Source of the DNA: Betaproteobacteria bacterium
Lineage (GTDB): Bacteria > Pseudomonadota > Gammaproteobacteria > Burkholderiales > SG8-41
Reading direction: 5' to 3'
Assembly (NCBI GenBank): GCA_023266245.1
Contig: JAHFRO010000027.1
Location: 1 to 24,769, forward strand
DNA length: 24,769 nucleotides
Both the position numbers and the translations under genes were made by a program. The notes beneath the pieces were generated by a model. It saw only the letters and a program-made list of their open reading frames with translations, was not told where the DNA came from and searched no databases. Of the stretch, positions 1 through 7,808 are shown piece by piece; the stretch's first letter is position 1, and each line of letters opens with the position of its first letter.

Positions 1-166
1 AGAATCGGTCCGAACCGCCGGGTATGGGTCGGGCGAGCAGCCTTCCGACAGACTTGCATGACTGGGAAATAGCCGACCGAGAGCAGCGTTGCCCCTGGGC
101 CGGCATGATTCCTGAGAGTCCGTGGAACGACGCATTTCGCCGCAAAAACCCATGCCCCATCGGGTC

Positions 167-364
167 TTAGTGCTTGAAGCCGGGTTTCAAGAGCATGGCG
201 CCGAGCGACGCGATTCTTTCCTTGACCCAGATCACGGCATCCACGATCGCCTCGGCGTCGCGTAGGGCATACTCGGCACGTTGCCGATCGTGCTCGCTGA
301 TGCGCCCTTCCGCGAGCCACTGGTAGATGGCGTCATTCACTGTCTTGCGATTAGCTTTTCTCAT
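167..364 (-). CDS. Small hypothetical protein (65 aa)
   Basis: I do not recognise this protein. It is short, charged and probably helical: an N-terminal basic stretch (RKANRK) is followed by a segment rich in Ala, Glu and Arg and a Lys/His tail. No signal peptide or membrane segment is evident. I chose the ATG at 364 because purine-rich AGGAACGAGG lies a few bases upstream of it; the frame continues to a TTG at 403 with no such site. It is divergent from chrB across an AT-rich gap holding a strong inverted repeat, so it could share control with chrB, but that is inference. Whether it is expressed is uncertain. Confidence 0.4.
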   Translation of the reverse strand: MRKANRKTVNDAIYQWLAEGRISEHDRQRAEYALRDAEAIVDAVIWVKERIASLGAMLLKPGFKH

Positions 365-490
365 TGCCTCGTTCCTTTCGGGTGACCAACCCGAGGCTGA
401 CAATCAGCTTGGGGTTAGACTATGCAGAACTTGGGCGAAATGCCTTGGGTAGACCGGGTATCTGCGTTGACCCGATAGATTAGGTGTGCA

Positions 491-514
491 CATTACTACA
501 ATGATGTAATAATG
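491..514. promoter_or_regulatory. Inverted repeat, candidate operator
   Basis: CATTACTACA (491-500) and TGTAATAATG (505-514) are inverted arms with one mismatch pair and a 4-bp centre. The TACA/TGTA core resembles dyads bound by small winged-helix repressors. It lies in the AT-rich gap between the small minus-strand ORF and chrB. The regulator is unknown; ChrB itself is a candidate because ChrB has been described as a chromate-responsive regulator in some bacteria. Confidence 0.5.
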
Positions 515-586
515 TCAACACACTATGTGAACCCTTTCCCCTATCCCTCTTGACCCGGCGTGTCTCGACTCTGGTGAACAGCAAGA

Positions 587-615
587 TTGAATCGCTAACT
601 CGTTATATCGATACA
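587..615 (+). promoter_or_regulatory. Possible sigma70 promoter of chrB (weak)
   Basis: TTGAAT (587-592) and GATACA (610-615) are separated by 17 bp. The -35 matches consensus at four of six bases and the -10 at three. The ATG of chrB begins 6 bp after the -10 and has no Shine-Dalgarno sequence, so a leaderless transcript is possible. The match is weak. Confidence 0.25.
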
Positions 616-620
616 ACTTT

Positions 621-1571
621 ATGAACGTGTTTCTGGCGTTATTAACCAGCCTGCCGACGGGAAACTCGACCGTGCGCATGCGGGTATGGCGAGCCCTGAA
701 GAATACGGGGTGCGGAGTCTTGCGGGACGGCGTCTATGTTCTGCCTGTCGATGCGCCGCAAGCGCCGGCTCTCGCCGAAGCGGAGTCGGTGGTCAGGGCC
801 ACCGGCGGCTTTGCAATGACCGTGGAATTGAATATCAAGACCACCACGCAGCTCGAACACGTCCGCAAGCTGTTTGATCGCGGCAAGGAATACGGAGCGC
901 TCGTTGAGAGAATTGTCGCTGCGAAGGGCGCCCTCAAGCGACTTGGAAAGCGCAAGGCGGACACGCTGGTCCAGCGCCTGCGCCGATCGTTCGAAGAACT
1001 GGTCGAGATTGATTTCTATCCCGGCCAGGCACAGTTGCAGGCTAAAGAGGCAATGTCAGCCCTCGAGCGCGAGATGCAAGTACTGTTTTCCGAGGGCGAA
1101 CCGCATTCCTCAAAGAGGAAAGTACGCCGGCTCGACCCGGCAAAGTATCGCAATCGTATATGGGCAACGCGTAAGAATCTCTGGGTAGACCGTCTGGCCA
1201 GTGTCTGGCTCATAAAACGCTTCATAGACAGAAATGCAAAATTCATCTGGATTGATCGTCCGCGCGTCCGTCCCAAGGGCTCTATCGGATTCGATTTCGA
1301 TGGCGCCCAGTTCACGCACATCGAAAGCCGCGTGACGTTTGAGGTGCTCCTGACCAGTTTTGGCCTTGATCACGACTCGGCGCTTGCGTCGATCGGCCAC
1401 GCTGTTCACTATCTCGATACCGGCGGCATTCCGGTTGCAGACGCCAAAGGTCTCGAAACGATACTCAAAGGAATCCAGGGGAAGGCACGGAGTGATGACC
1501 AGATGGTTCTGGAAGCAACCAAGGTCTTCGATCATTTTTACTCGGCCTACGCGCAAAAAAAGGCCGGGTAA
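621..1571 (+). CDS. chrB: Chromate resistance protein ChrB
   Basis: A 316-residue protein with the two-part layout of ChrB: an N-terminal domain (about 1-150, opening with a hydrophobic strand and a LPTGNSTVRMRVWR-like stretch, then DGVYVLP) and a C-terminal ChrB domain (about 180-310, with RKNLWVDRLASVWLIKRFID, IGFDFDGAQFTHI and HYLDTGG). In characterised systems ChrB supports or regulates chromate resistance beside the efflux pump ChrA. No chrA is present here: downstream is the convergent polA and upstream only a small unknown ORF. The start at 621 fits the family N-terminus, although no ribosome binding site precedes it. Family assignment is from recognised sequence features; its role without ChrA is unknown. 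Confidence 0.88.
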   Translation: MNVFLALLTSLPTGNSTVRMRVWRALKNTGCGVLRDGVYVLPVDAPQAPALAEAESVVRATGGFAMTVELNIKTTTQLEHVRKLFDRGKEYGALVERIVAAKGALKRLGKRKADTLVQRLRRSFEELVEIDFYPGQAQLQAKEAMSALEREMQVLFSEGEPHSSKRKVRRLDPAKYRNRIWATRKNLWVDRLASVWLIKRFIDRNAKFIWIDRPRVRPKGSIGFDFDGAQFTHIESRVTFEVLLTSFGLDHDSALASIGHAVHYLDTGGIPVADAKGLETILKGIQGKARSDDQMVLEATKVFDHFYSAYAQKKAG

Positions 1572-1632
1572 ATCTAGCTGCCGTTCACCGCGGGAATTCG
1601 GGGACGCTGGTACCCTCCCGCAGCCGGTTAAC

Positions 1633-1654
1633 GCGGACGTTGTACGTCCGCTTT
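1633..1654 (+). terminator. Hairpin downstream of chrB
   Basis: A perfect 8-bp stem, GCGGACGT / ACGTCCGC, closes a TGT loop and is followed by only a short TTT. It could end chrB transcription or shield the convergent polA end. The short T-tract makes intrinsic termination uncertain. Confidence 0.4.
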
Positions 1655-1749
1655 GAGTCGTCCCAGAAATCGGGATTCCAATACCGCCCGTCAGATTGAG
1701 TCTTAACTACAGTTAGCGCCTTGCGCTGCACGAATCACGACTCACCGCC

Positions 1750-4479
1750 CTAATGCGCCTTGTCCCAATTCGCCCCCGCGCCGACGTCCACCACTAGCGG
1801 CACGGAAAGCTCCGCCACGCCGCTCATCAGCTTGGGCAGCGTGCGCTTCATCAGGTCAAGCTCCGCCTCGGGCACTTCCAGCACCAGCTCGTCGTGCACC
1901 TGCATGATGAGCTTGGACTTGAGGTGCTTTTCCGCGAGCCAGCGGTTGACCGCGATCATCGCCATCTTGATGAGGTCGGCGGCGGTGCCCTGCATCGGCG
2001 CATTGATCGCGGCACGCTCCGCGCCCTGGCGGCGCGCGGCGTTGCTGCTTCCGATCTCGGACAGCCACAGCCTGCGCCCGAACACCGTTTCGACGTAACC
2101 CGTGTCGCGCGCGGTCTCACGCGTGCGCCGCATGTAGTCCGCCACGCCCGGGTAGCGCGCGAAATAGCGGTCCATGTACTGCTGTGCGGCAGAGCGCTCC
2201 AGCCCAAGCTGGCGCGCGAGCCCGAACGCCGACATGCCGTAGATCAAGCCGAAGTTGATCACCTTGGCATAGCGCCGCTGCTCCGCACCGACCTCTTTCG
2301 GCGGCATGCCGAAGATCTCGGCGGCGGTGGCACGGTGGATGTCCTCGCCGGCGGCGAACGCCTTGAGCAGGCTCGCGTCCTGCGAAATGTGCGCCATGAT
2401 CCTGAGCTCGATCTGCGAATAGTCGGCCGAAACGATGTGGCTGCCCTTGGAGGCGACGAATGCTTCGCGTATGCGGCGCCCCTCCGTGGTGCGGATCGGG
2501 ATGTTCTGCAGGTTGGGGTCGTTGCTCGCCAGCCTGCCCGTCACCGCCACCGCCTGCGCGTAATTGGTGTGCACGCGACCCGTGCCGGGGTTGATCATCT
2601 CGGGCAGCTTGTCGGTGTAGGTGGACTTGAGCTTGGCCAGTCCCCGGTACTCGAGGATCAGTTTCGGCAGCGGATGGTCGAGTGCGAGCTGCTCGAGCAC
2701 ATCCTCGTCGGTCGAGGGAGCGCCGCTCGGCGTCTTCTTCACCACCGGCAGCTTCTGTTTCTCGAACAGGATCTCCTGGATTTGCTTGGGCGAATTGAGG
2801 TTGAACGGCTGCCCGGCCTGTTCGTGGACTTTGGCCTCGATCTCGATCATCTTGGCGCCGAACTCGCGCGAAAGCTCGCCGAGCAGCCCGGTGTCGAGCA
2901 GCACGCCGTGCCGTTCCATGGCGAACAGCACCGCGAGCAGCGGCATCTCCAGATCGCGGTAGATGCGCGCGAGCTTCCCGTCGGCCTCGATGCCCGGGTA
3001 CAGCGCCTGGTGCAGCTGCAGCGTGACATCGGCGTCTTCGGCCGCGTACTCGGTGGCGCGCTCCACCGCCACTTGCTCGAAGCCGATGCGGCTCGCACCC
3101 TTGCCGGTGACTTCGTCGTAGGTGATGGTCTTCAGCCCCAGGTGGCGCTCGGCGAGGCTGTCCATGTCGTGCGACCGGTGGCTCTCCAGCACGTACGACT
3201 CGACCAGCGTGTCGTGAGCCACGCCTGCCATCCGGATGCCGTGGTTGGCGAGCACATGCATGTCGTACTTGGCATTCTGGCCGAGCTTGGCGTGTTTCGC
3301 GTCTTCCAGCCACGGCTTGAGCCGCGCCAGCACCGCCTCGCGCCCGAGCTGGCGTGGCGCGCCGGCGTAGTGATGGCCGAGCGGCACGTAGGCGGCGCGG
3401 CCCGCCTCGACCGAGAACGAGAGGCCGACAAGTTCAGCCCTGAACGGATCGAGGCTGGTGGTTTCCGTGTCGATGCTGGAAAGCGACGCGCTTTCCAACA
3501 TGAGTATCCACCGGGTCAACTGCTCTTCTGTCAATACGGTTTCATAAAGGCGGGAGCGAATTTGGGCCGGAGCGTCTGCATTTGCGGTGGCGGTATTCGG
3601 TGCAGCCGACGTTGCCGCATCCGCGGCGCCAAGCTCCCGCCTCCAGGACTTGAACCCGAAGCGGTCGAACAGCTCGGCGAGCCTGGCTGCATCGCGCGGC
3701 TGCGGCGTGAGGTCATGCACCTTCACCGGCAGCCCGACGTCGCACTTGATGGTGAGCAGCTCCCGCGCCTGCGGCAGCCAGTCGAGGGTCTTGCGCAGGT
3801 TCTCGCCCACCACCCCGCCGATCTCGGGCGCGTGCTTCATCACGTTGTCGAGCGTTTCGTACTGCGCGAGCCACTTCACCGCGGTTTTCGGCCCCACCTT
3901 GTCCACGCCCGGCACGTTGTCCACGCTGTCGCCGATCAGCGCCAGGTAGTCGATCATGCGCCCGGGCTTGACGCCAAACTTGTTCGCCACACCGGCTTCA
4001 TCGAGAAGCTCACGCTCGCCGGTTTTTGGATTAGCATTCTCAATCGTAATGACAGAGTTCACCAACTGCGCAAGGTCCTTGTCTCCGCTGGCGATGATCA
4101 CGCGCATGCCTTCGCGCTCGGCGTGCTTCGCCAGCGTGCCGATCACGTCGTCCGCTTCCACCCCTTCGACCTCGAGCAGCGGCCAGCCCAGCGCCGCGAT
4201 GGCCTCCTTGAGCGGCGCGATCTGCGTGGCGAGATCGTCCGGCATCGGCGGGCGGTTGGCCTTGTACTCGGGATAGACTTCGTCGCGGAAGGTCTTGCCT
4301 TTTGCGTCGAATATGCAGGCGCTATAATCGGCCGGTGTCTCCTTGTGCAGCCGGCGCAGCATGTTGAGCACGCCGTAGATCGCGCCGGTCGGCTCGCCGT
4401 TCCGGTTGCGCAGGTCCGGCAGCGCGTGGAACGCGCGATAGAGATACGACGAACCGTCAACCAGCAGCAGCGTCTTCAT
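1750..4479 (-). CDS. polA: DNA polymerase I
   Basis: Repairs DNA and removes Okazaki primers. The 909-residue product has all three domains. The N-terminal 5' nuclease opens with MKTLLLVDGSSYLYRAFHAL and contains the Asp-rich IASGDKDLAQ and GDSVDNVPG segments. The 3'-5' proofreading exonuclease spans roughly 320-500, with D337 and E339 in the DTE motif and the downstream KYDMH and YAAEDAD motifs, so proofreading looks intact. The polymerase domain has motif A (SADYSQIELR, D686), motif B (KVINFGLIYG) and motif C (VHDELV, D863). The start at 4479 matches the family N-terminus; the frame runs upstream into a heptamer repeat, which would add an implausible extension. The linker between the nuclease and exonuclease domains is Ala-rich and variable. 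Confidence 0.97.
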   Translation of the reverse strand: MKTLLLVDGSSYLYRAFHALPDLRNRNGEPTGAIYGVLNMLRRLHKETPADYSACIFDAKGKTFRDEVYPEYKANRPPMPDDLATQIAPLKEAIAALGWPLLEVEGVEADDVIGTLAKHAEREGMRVIIASGDKDLAQLVNSVITIENANPKTGERELLDEAGVANKFGVKPGRMIDYLALIGDSVDNVPGVDKVGPKTAVKWLAQYETLDNVMKHAPEIGGVVGENLRKTLDWLPQARELLTIKCDVGLPVKVHDLTPQPRDAARLAELFDRFGFKSWRRELGAADAATSAAPNTATANADAPAQIRSRLYETVLTEEQLTRWILMLESASLSSIDTETTSLDPFRAELVGLSFSVEAGRAAYVPLGHHYAGAPRQLGREAVLARLKPWLEDAKHAKLGQNAKYDMHVLANHGIRMAGVAHDTLVESYVLESHRSHDMDSLAERHLGLKTITYDEVTGKGASRIGFEQVAVERATEYAAEDADVTLQLHQALYPGIEADGKLARIYRDLEMPLLAVLFAMERHGVLLDTGLLGELSREFGAKMIEIEAKVHEQAGQPFNLNSPKQIQEILFEKQKLPVVKKTPSGAPSTDEDVLEQLALDHPLPKLILEYRGLAKLKSTYTDKLPEMINPGTGRVHTNYAQAVAVTGRLASNDPNLQNIPIRTTEGRRIREAFVASKGSHIVSADYSQIELRIMAHISQDASLLKAFAAGEDIHRATAAEIFGMPPKEVGAEQRRYAKVINFGLIYGMSAFGLARQLGLERSAAQQYMDRYFARYPGVADYMRRTRETARDTGYVETVFGRRLWLSEIGSSNAARRQGAERAAINAPMQGTAADLIKMAMIAVNRWLAEKHLKSKLIMQVHDELVLEVPEAELDLMKRTLPKLMSGVAELSVPLVVDVGAGANWDKAH

Positions 4480-4489
4480 TCCAAAGGCG

Positions 4490-4570
4490 GTGAAAGGTGA
4501 AACGTGAAAGGTCATTGCGCAGCGTTTCGCCTGGACCCTCACGTTTCACTTTTCACTTTTCACATTTCAC
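4490..4570. repeat. Paired inverted heptamer array, unit GTGAAAN
   Basis: The left arm has three 7-bp units GTGAAAN (4490-4510). After a spacer of about 29 bp, the right arm has just over four reverse-complement units CACNTTT (4540-4570). The element fills most of the gap between the divergent polA and LOG start codons. The seventh base of the unit varies and the first six are constant. Confidence 0.9.
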
Positions 4571-4581
4571 GGGATTTACAC

Positions 4582-5310
4582 ATGGCCGAAAAAGACAAGC
4601 TAGTTAACGCCATTTCGCCCGAACTCGCGGAAAAAACCTGGTCCGCGCGCGAGTCGTGGCGGGTTTTCGGCATTATGTCAGAATTCGTCGAGGCGACGGA
4701 ACGTCTGAGCGCGGTCCGTCCGGCGGTGAGCATCTTCGGCAGCGCCCGCACGCCGCCCGATCATCCCTACTACCTCCTCGCCGAGAAAATCTCCCGCCAG
4801 CTCTCCGACGCCGGCTTCTGCGTCATCTCCGGCGGCGGTCCCGGCATCATGGAGGCGGCGAACAAGGGCGCGTACTTCGGCCGCAGCCCGAGCGTGGGGC
4901 TCAACATCCAGCTGCCGCACGAGCAGCAGGGCAACCTCTACCAGGACATCAGCCAGACCTTCCGCCACTTTTTCGCGCGCAAGGTGATGTTCGTCAAATT
5001 CGCCACCGCGTGGGTGGTGCTGCCGGGCGGCTTCGGCACGCTGGATGAGCTGATGGAGGCGCTGACGCTGGTGCAGACCGGCAAGACGCGCAAGATGCCG
5101 ATCATCCTGGTGCACGAGCCGTTCTGGCGCGGAATGCTCGACTGGTTCCGCCACACGCTGGTTACCGAAGGCATGATCGACCCGCAGGACATGGGGCTGA
5201 TCCAGATCCACAACGAGCCGCAGGCGGTGGTGGACGCGATCTTCAACTACTACGAAAAACGCGGCTTCGAGCCCTCCGCCGCCGAGCGCGAAATACTGCT
5301 CAACCTCTAG
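4582..5310 (+). CDS. LOG-family (TIGR00730) Rossmann-fold protein
   Basis: A 242-residue LOG-family protein. SGGGPGIMEA (about 83-92) and PGGFGTLDE (148-156) are the two diagnostic motifs, and the ARK segment near 132-134 is also typical. LOG proteins studied biochemically hydrolyse nucleoside 5'-monophosphates such as cytokinin riboside phosphates, releasing the base and ribose 5-phosphate; the physiological substrate here is not known. I chose the ATG at 4582 (MAEKDKLVNA) because upstream in-frame starts would translate the heptamer repeat. It is divergent from polA. No Shine-Dalgarno is obvious, the repeat's right arm ending 11 bp before the ATG. The stop codon's last base is the first base of another heptamer array. 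Confidence 0.9.
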   Translation: MAEKDKLVNAISPELAEKTWSARESWRVFGIMSEFVEATERLSAVRPAVSIFGSARTPPDHPYYLLAEKISRQLSDAGFCVISGGGPGIMEAANKGAYFGRSPSVGLNIQLPHEQQGNLYQDISQTFRHFFARKVMFVKFATAWVVLPGGFGTLDELMEALTLVQTGKTRKMPIILVHEPFWRGMLDWFRHTLVTEGMIDPQDMGLIQIHNEPQAVVDAIFNYYEKRGFEPSAAEREILLNL

Positions 5311-5408
5311 GATCCGGGAGCCGGGATTCAGGATTCAGGGAAAACGCCCGAATGGACAGGGGTGGTTTCCTGCCGGTCCGAATCCCGAATCCTGAATCCC
5401 GAATCCTG
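5310..5408. repeat. Paired inverted heptamer array, unit GGATTCR
   Basis: The left arm has four 7-bp units (5310-5337): GGATCCG, GGAGCCG and two GGATTCA. After about 41 bp come four reverse-complement units (5379-5406): CGAATCC three times and TGAATCC once. It starts on the last base of the LOG stop codon and ends two bases before the promoter assigned to DUF2782. Confidence 0.9.
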
Positions 5409-5409
5409 C

Positions 5410-5438
5410 TTCAAAAAACGCGGGGAAAGCCGGATAAT
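5410..5438 (+). promoter_or_regulatory. sigma70-type promoter for DUF2782-thrB
   Basis: TTCAAA (5410-5415) and GATAAT (5433-5438) are separated by exactly 17 bp, matching consensus at four and five of six positions. The expected start of transcription, near 5445, falls inside the first hairpin of the leader. Confidence 0.55.
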
Positions 5439-5442
5439 ACGC

Positions 5443-5517
5443 GTTAAAGCGGACGCCGGAAGCGCCGCTTTAACTGCGCGCGTTGGATCGGACGGCGTGG
5501 CTGCCGTTCAACGCGCG
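5443..5517 (+). promoter_or_regulatory. Structured leader with two consecutive hairpins
   Basis: Hairpin I pairs GTTAAAGCGG (5443-5452) with CCGCTTTAAC (5465-5474), a perfect 10-bp stem with a 12-base loop. Hairpin II pairs CGCGCGTTG (5477-5485) with CAACGCGCG (5509-5517), with an inner ACGGC/GCCGT stem. No T-tract follows, so this is not a simple terminator. It could be a cis-regulatory leader, an RNA-stabilising 5' end or an operator dyad. Confidence 0.5.
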
Positions 5518-5536
5518 ACCACATAAGGGCTGACCG

Positions 5537-5881
5537 ATGTCCATGCGCTCATTGACCGCCGCACTGCTGCTTTGCGCCGCGCTGCCGGTCGCGGCACAGC
5601 AATCCAAACCGCCTTTACTGCAGCCGGTACCGGAGCCCCCGCCGCCGCCGGCCGGCTTTGAGCTCGATCCCGCGCTCGAGCCGCAGGTCACCATACTCAA
5701 GCGCGGCACCGATACTGTCGAGGAGTACCGCCTCGGCGGCAAGCTCTACATGATCAAGGTCACGCCCGCGCACGGCGTGCCCTACTACATGATTGATCAC
5801 CAGGGTGACGGGACTTTCGTCCGCCAGGACAATTTCAACAGCGGCATCCGGCCGCCGATGTGGGTGATTTATAGCTTCTAG
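5537..5881 (+). CDS. DUF2782 family protein, probably exported
   Basis: A 114-residue protein of the DUF2782 family of unknown function. Residues 1-20 form a signal peptide (MSMRSL, then an Ala/Leu core ending AAQ). A Pro-rich linker (about 27-38) precedes the conserved domain, with PQVTILKRGTDTVEEYRLGGKLYMIKV and PYYMIDHQGDG. An Arg/Pro-rich tail ends WVIYSF. The family usually lies beside thrB and polA in betaproteobacteria, as here; why is unknown. An AAGGG stretch lies a short distance upstream of the ATG. Expression is likely from the promoter at 5410-5438 through the double-hairpin leader. The function is not known. Confidence 0.85.
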   Translation: MSMRSLTAALLLCAALPVAAQQSKPPLLQPVPEPPPPPAGFELDPALEPQVTILKRGTDTVEEYRLGGKLYMIKVTPAHGVPYYMIDHQGDGTFVRQDNFNSGIRPPMWVIYSF

Positions 5882-5884
5882 CGG

Positions 5885-5971
5885 TCAGCTCTCAGCACTC
5901 AGCCTTGAGATCAAAGCATGGCGAAGTGGCGCCGTATTAAGCTGACAGCTGATAGCTGAAGGCTGACGGCT
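5885..5971. repeat. Paired inverted heptamer array, unit TCAGCNN
   Basis: The left arm has three units (5885-5905): TCAGCTC, TCAGCAC, TCAGCCT. After 35 bp come four reverse-complement units (5941-5968): GCTGACA, GCTGATA, GCTGAAG, GCTGACG. It begins 3 bases after the DUF2782 stop and ends 5 bases before the thrB start, so it fills the gap. Confidence 0.9.
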
Positions 5972-5976
5972 TTCAA

Positions 5977-6927
5977 ATGTCCGTCTTCACCACCATCACA
6001 CCGGAACAGCTCAGCGCCTGGCTCAAGAACTACTCCATCGGCCCCCTCCTCGCCCTCGAGGGTATTCCCGCCGGGATCGAGAACACCAACTACTTCGTCA
6101 CCACCACGCAGGGCCGCTTCGTTCTCACCCTGTTCGAGAAGCTCGGGCCGCAGGAGCTGCCGTTTTACCTCAACCTGATGGCTCACCTGTCAAGCCATGG
6201 CGTGCCGTGCCCCAGGCCGGTCGCCAATCTCGACAGCCAGCTGCTCGGTAAGCTCAACGGCAAGCCGGCCGCCCTGGTAAGTTTCCTTCCGGGCAGGGAC
6301 ATCAGCGCGCCCTCGCTCGATCAATGCGCCCAGGTCGGCGCCATGCTCGCCCATATCCATCTCGCGGGCCGCTCCTACACCGGCAAGATGGACAACCCGC
6401 GCGGACCCAGGTGGTGGATAGCGGCCATGCCCGGGATCATTCCGTTCCTCGGCGCGGAGGACGTGGCGCTGCTCAAGGAGGAGGTGCGGTTCCAGTCGCT
6501 CCACCGCCTCCAGGACCTGCCGCGCGGGGCGATCCACGCCGATCTGTTCCGCGACAACGTGTTGTTCGAGAACAGGTGCATCTCGGGCGTGATCGATTTC
6601 TATTTCGCCTGCACCGACGTGCTGCTCTACGACGTGGCGATCACCGTCAACGACTGGTGCATGAGCGAAGGCGGCGTGCTCGACCAGGAGCGCACCGCGG
6701 CGCTGCTCGAGGCCTATCGCAAAGTCCGCCCGTACACCGCGATCGAGCGCGGGGCATGGCCGGTGATGCTGCGCGCCGGGGCGCTGCGGTTCTGGGTCTC
6801 GCGCCTCTATGACTTTTACCTGCCGCGCCCGGGCGAGCTCACCCACGCCAAGGACCCGAACCACTTCCGGGCTATTCTCGCGAGCCACATCGCGCGCGAG
6901 CACAGCCTGCCGCAGCTCGTGAGTTGA
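5977..6927 (+). CDS. thrB: Homoserine kinase (APH-fold, ThrB type II)
   Basis: Phosphorylates L-homoserine with ATP to O-phosphohomoserine, the branch into threonine synthesis. The 316-residue sequence is of the aminoglycoside-phosphotransferase-like class found in Pseudomonas and betaproteobacteria, not the GHMP kinase class. The catalytic loop IHADLFRDN gives H187, D189 and N194, and the metal-binding Asp is D207 in VIDFYF. The N-terminal lobe has the family opening (TTITPEQLSAWL, GIPAGIENTNYFV). The start at 5977 sits 5 bases after a repeat array and has no clear Shine-Dalgarno. Length and motifs are normal for the family, so it should be active. Confidence 0.94.
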   Translation: MSVFTTITPEQLSAWLKNYSIGPLLALEGIPAGIENTNYFVTTTQGRFVLTLFEKLGPQELPFYLNLMAHLSSHGVPCPRPVANLDSQLLGKLNGKPAALVSFLPGRDISAPSLDQCAQVGAMLAHIHLAGRSYTGKMDNPRGPRWWIAAMPGIIPFLGAEDVALLKEEVRFQSLHRLQDLPRGAIHADLFRDNVLFENRCISGVIDFYFACTDVLLYDVAITVNDWCMSEGGVLDQERTAALLEAYRKVRPYTAIERGAWPVMLRAGALRFWVSRLYDFYLPRPGELTHAKDPNHFRAILASHIAREHSLPQLVS

Positions 6928-6984
6928 AACGCTATAATCGACCTATCGTGCACTGGACGGTTTTTCGCCAACGGTTCCTACACC

Positions 6985-7785
6985 GTGGCTGACAACAACC
7001 CGCCAAGCATGGAACCTCGCACCGTAACCGCTGGACAAGGCTGGGCCTGGATCATGGGGGGATTGCGCCTCTTCCTGCGCAGCCCCGTGATCTGGATCGT
7101 CCTGCTGCTGATCCTGTTCATCGCGACGAAAGTGGTGAATTTCATCCCGATCCTGGCGCTGGTTGCAGTACTGTTGATGCCGGTATTCCTCGCCGGCCTC
7201 ATGGACGGCTGCAAGGCGCTCGAGGAGGGCCGGGAGCTCGAGATCGCCCACCTCATCAAGGGGTTCCAGAAGAACGCGGGACGGCTCGTCACGATCGGCG
7301 GCGTCTCCCTTGTCGGCAATCTGATCGTCCTCATGATCGTCGTTGCGATCGGCGGCGAAGCGATTTCAACCATGGCGAAGACGCTGTCCAAGGATCCGAC
7401 GATCACGCCGCAGATCGCAGAACAGATGCAGGCGGCGACGATGACGGTCACCAAAGCGGCGCTCGTCGGCGCCACCGCATCGCTGCCGCTGTTGATGGCG
7501 TTGTGGTTTGCGCCGCTCTTGACCTACTTCCACGACGTCAAGCCGCTGGAGGCGTTGAAATCCAGCTTCATCGCCTGCCTGAAGAACGCCCTGCCGATGG
7601 TCGTCTACGGGCTCGTGATCCTCGTCGGGCTGATGGTGCTGGTGCCGATCGGCATCAGGCTCGGGCACTACGATTTGGGGCTGTGGCTGATGGCGCCGGC
7701 CATCGTGCCTTCGATCTACGCGAGCTACAAGGACATCTTCGTCGCGGGCGGCGCGCCTGCCGGCGCCAGTCCGCTGCTAAAGTAA
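6985..7785 (+). CDS. BPSS1780-type integral membrane protein
   Basis: A 266-residue inner-membrane protein of a family common in betaproteobacteria and of unknown function. A short polar N-terminus with a GQGWAWI segment is followed by about six hydrophobic segments (roughly 30-50, 52-72, 103-123, 150-172, 194-214 and 218-236). A Lys-rich stretch lies between segments 2 and 3. The start is GTG at 6985; an ATG at 7009 is the alternative, and neither has a clear ribosome binding site. A TATAAT at 6933-6938 lies upstream, but no good -35 accompanies it. The gene converges on uvrD with only 23 bp between the stop codons. Confidence 0.8.
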   Translation: MADNNPPSMEPRTVTAGQGWAWIMGGLRLFLRSPVIWIVLLLILFIATKVVNFIPILALVAVLLMPVFLAGLMDGCKALEEGRELEIAHLIKGFQKNAGRLVTIGGVSLVGNLIVLMIVVAIGGEAISTMAKTLSKDPTITPQIAEQMQAATMTVTKAALVGATASLPLLMALWFAPLLTYFHDVKPLEALKSSFIACLKNALPMVVYGLVILVGLMVLVPIGIRLGHYDLGLWLMAPAIVPSIYASYKDIFVAGGAPAGASPLLK

Positions 7786-7808
7786 GGTTCTGTGTTCGGC
7801 GTTTCTTG

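Noticed and set aside
1..166. Open frame at the left edge, possible 3' end of a gene
   Set aside because: One plus-strand frame is open for about 54 codons, but the translation shows nothing recognisable and is too short to support a call.
1655..1744. Possible decayed heptamer pair between chrB and polA
   Set aside because: A single GAGTCGT near 1655 and ACGAATC-ACGACTC near 1730-1743 match each other, but there are too few units to distinguish from chance.
1894..4500. Long plus-strand ORF (868 codons) opposite polA
   Set aside because: It is a GC-rich antisense shadow of polA: composition is His/Arg/Val-rich and low in complexity, and the polA frame carries all family motifs.
4490..5971. 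Repeat arrays as a CRISPR array
   Set aside because: Units are 7 bp with no unique spacers between them, both orientations occur at each locus, and no cas genes are present.
6933..6938. TATAAT as a promoter for the BPSS1780-type gene
   Set aside because: The -10 is perfect, but nothing resembling a -35 is found at 16 to 18 bp, so it is not listed as a feature.
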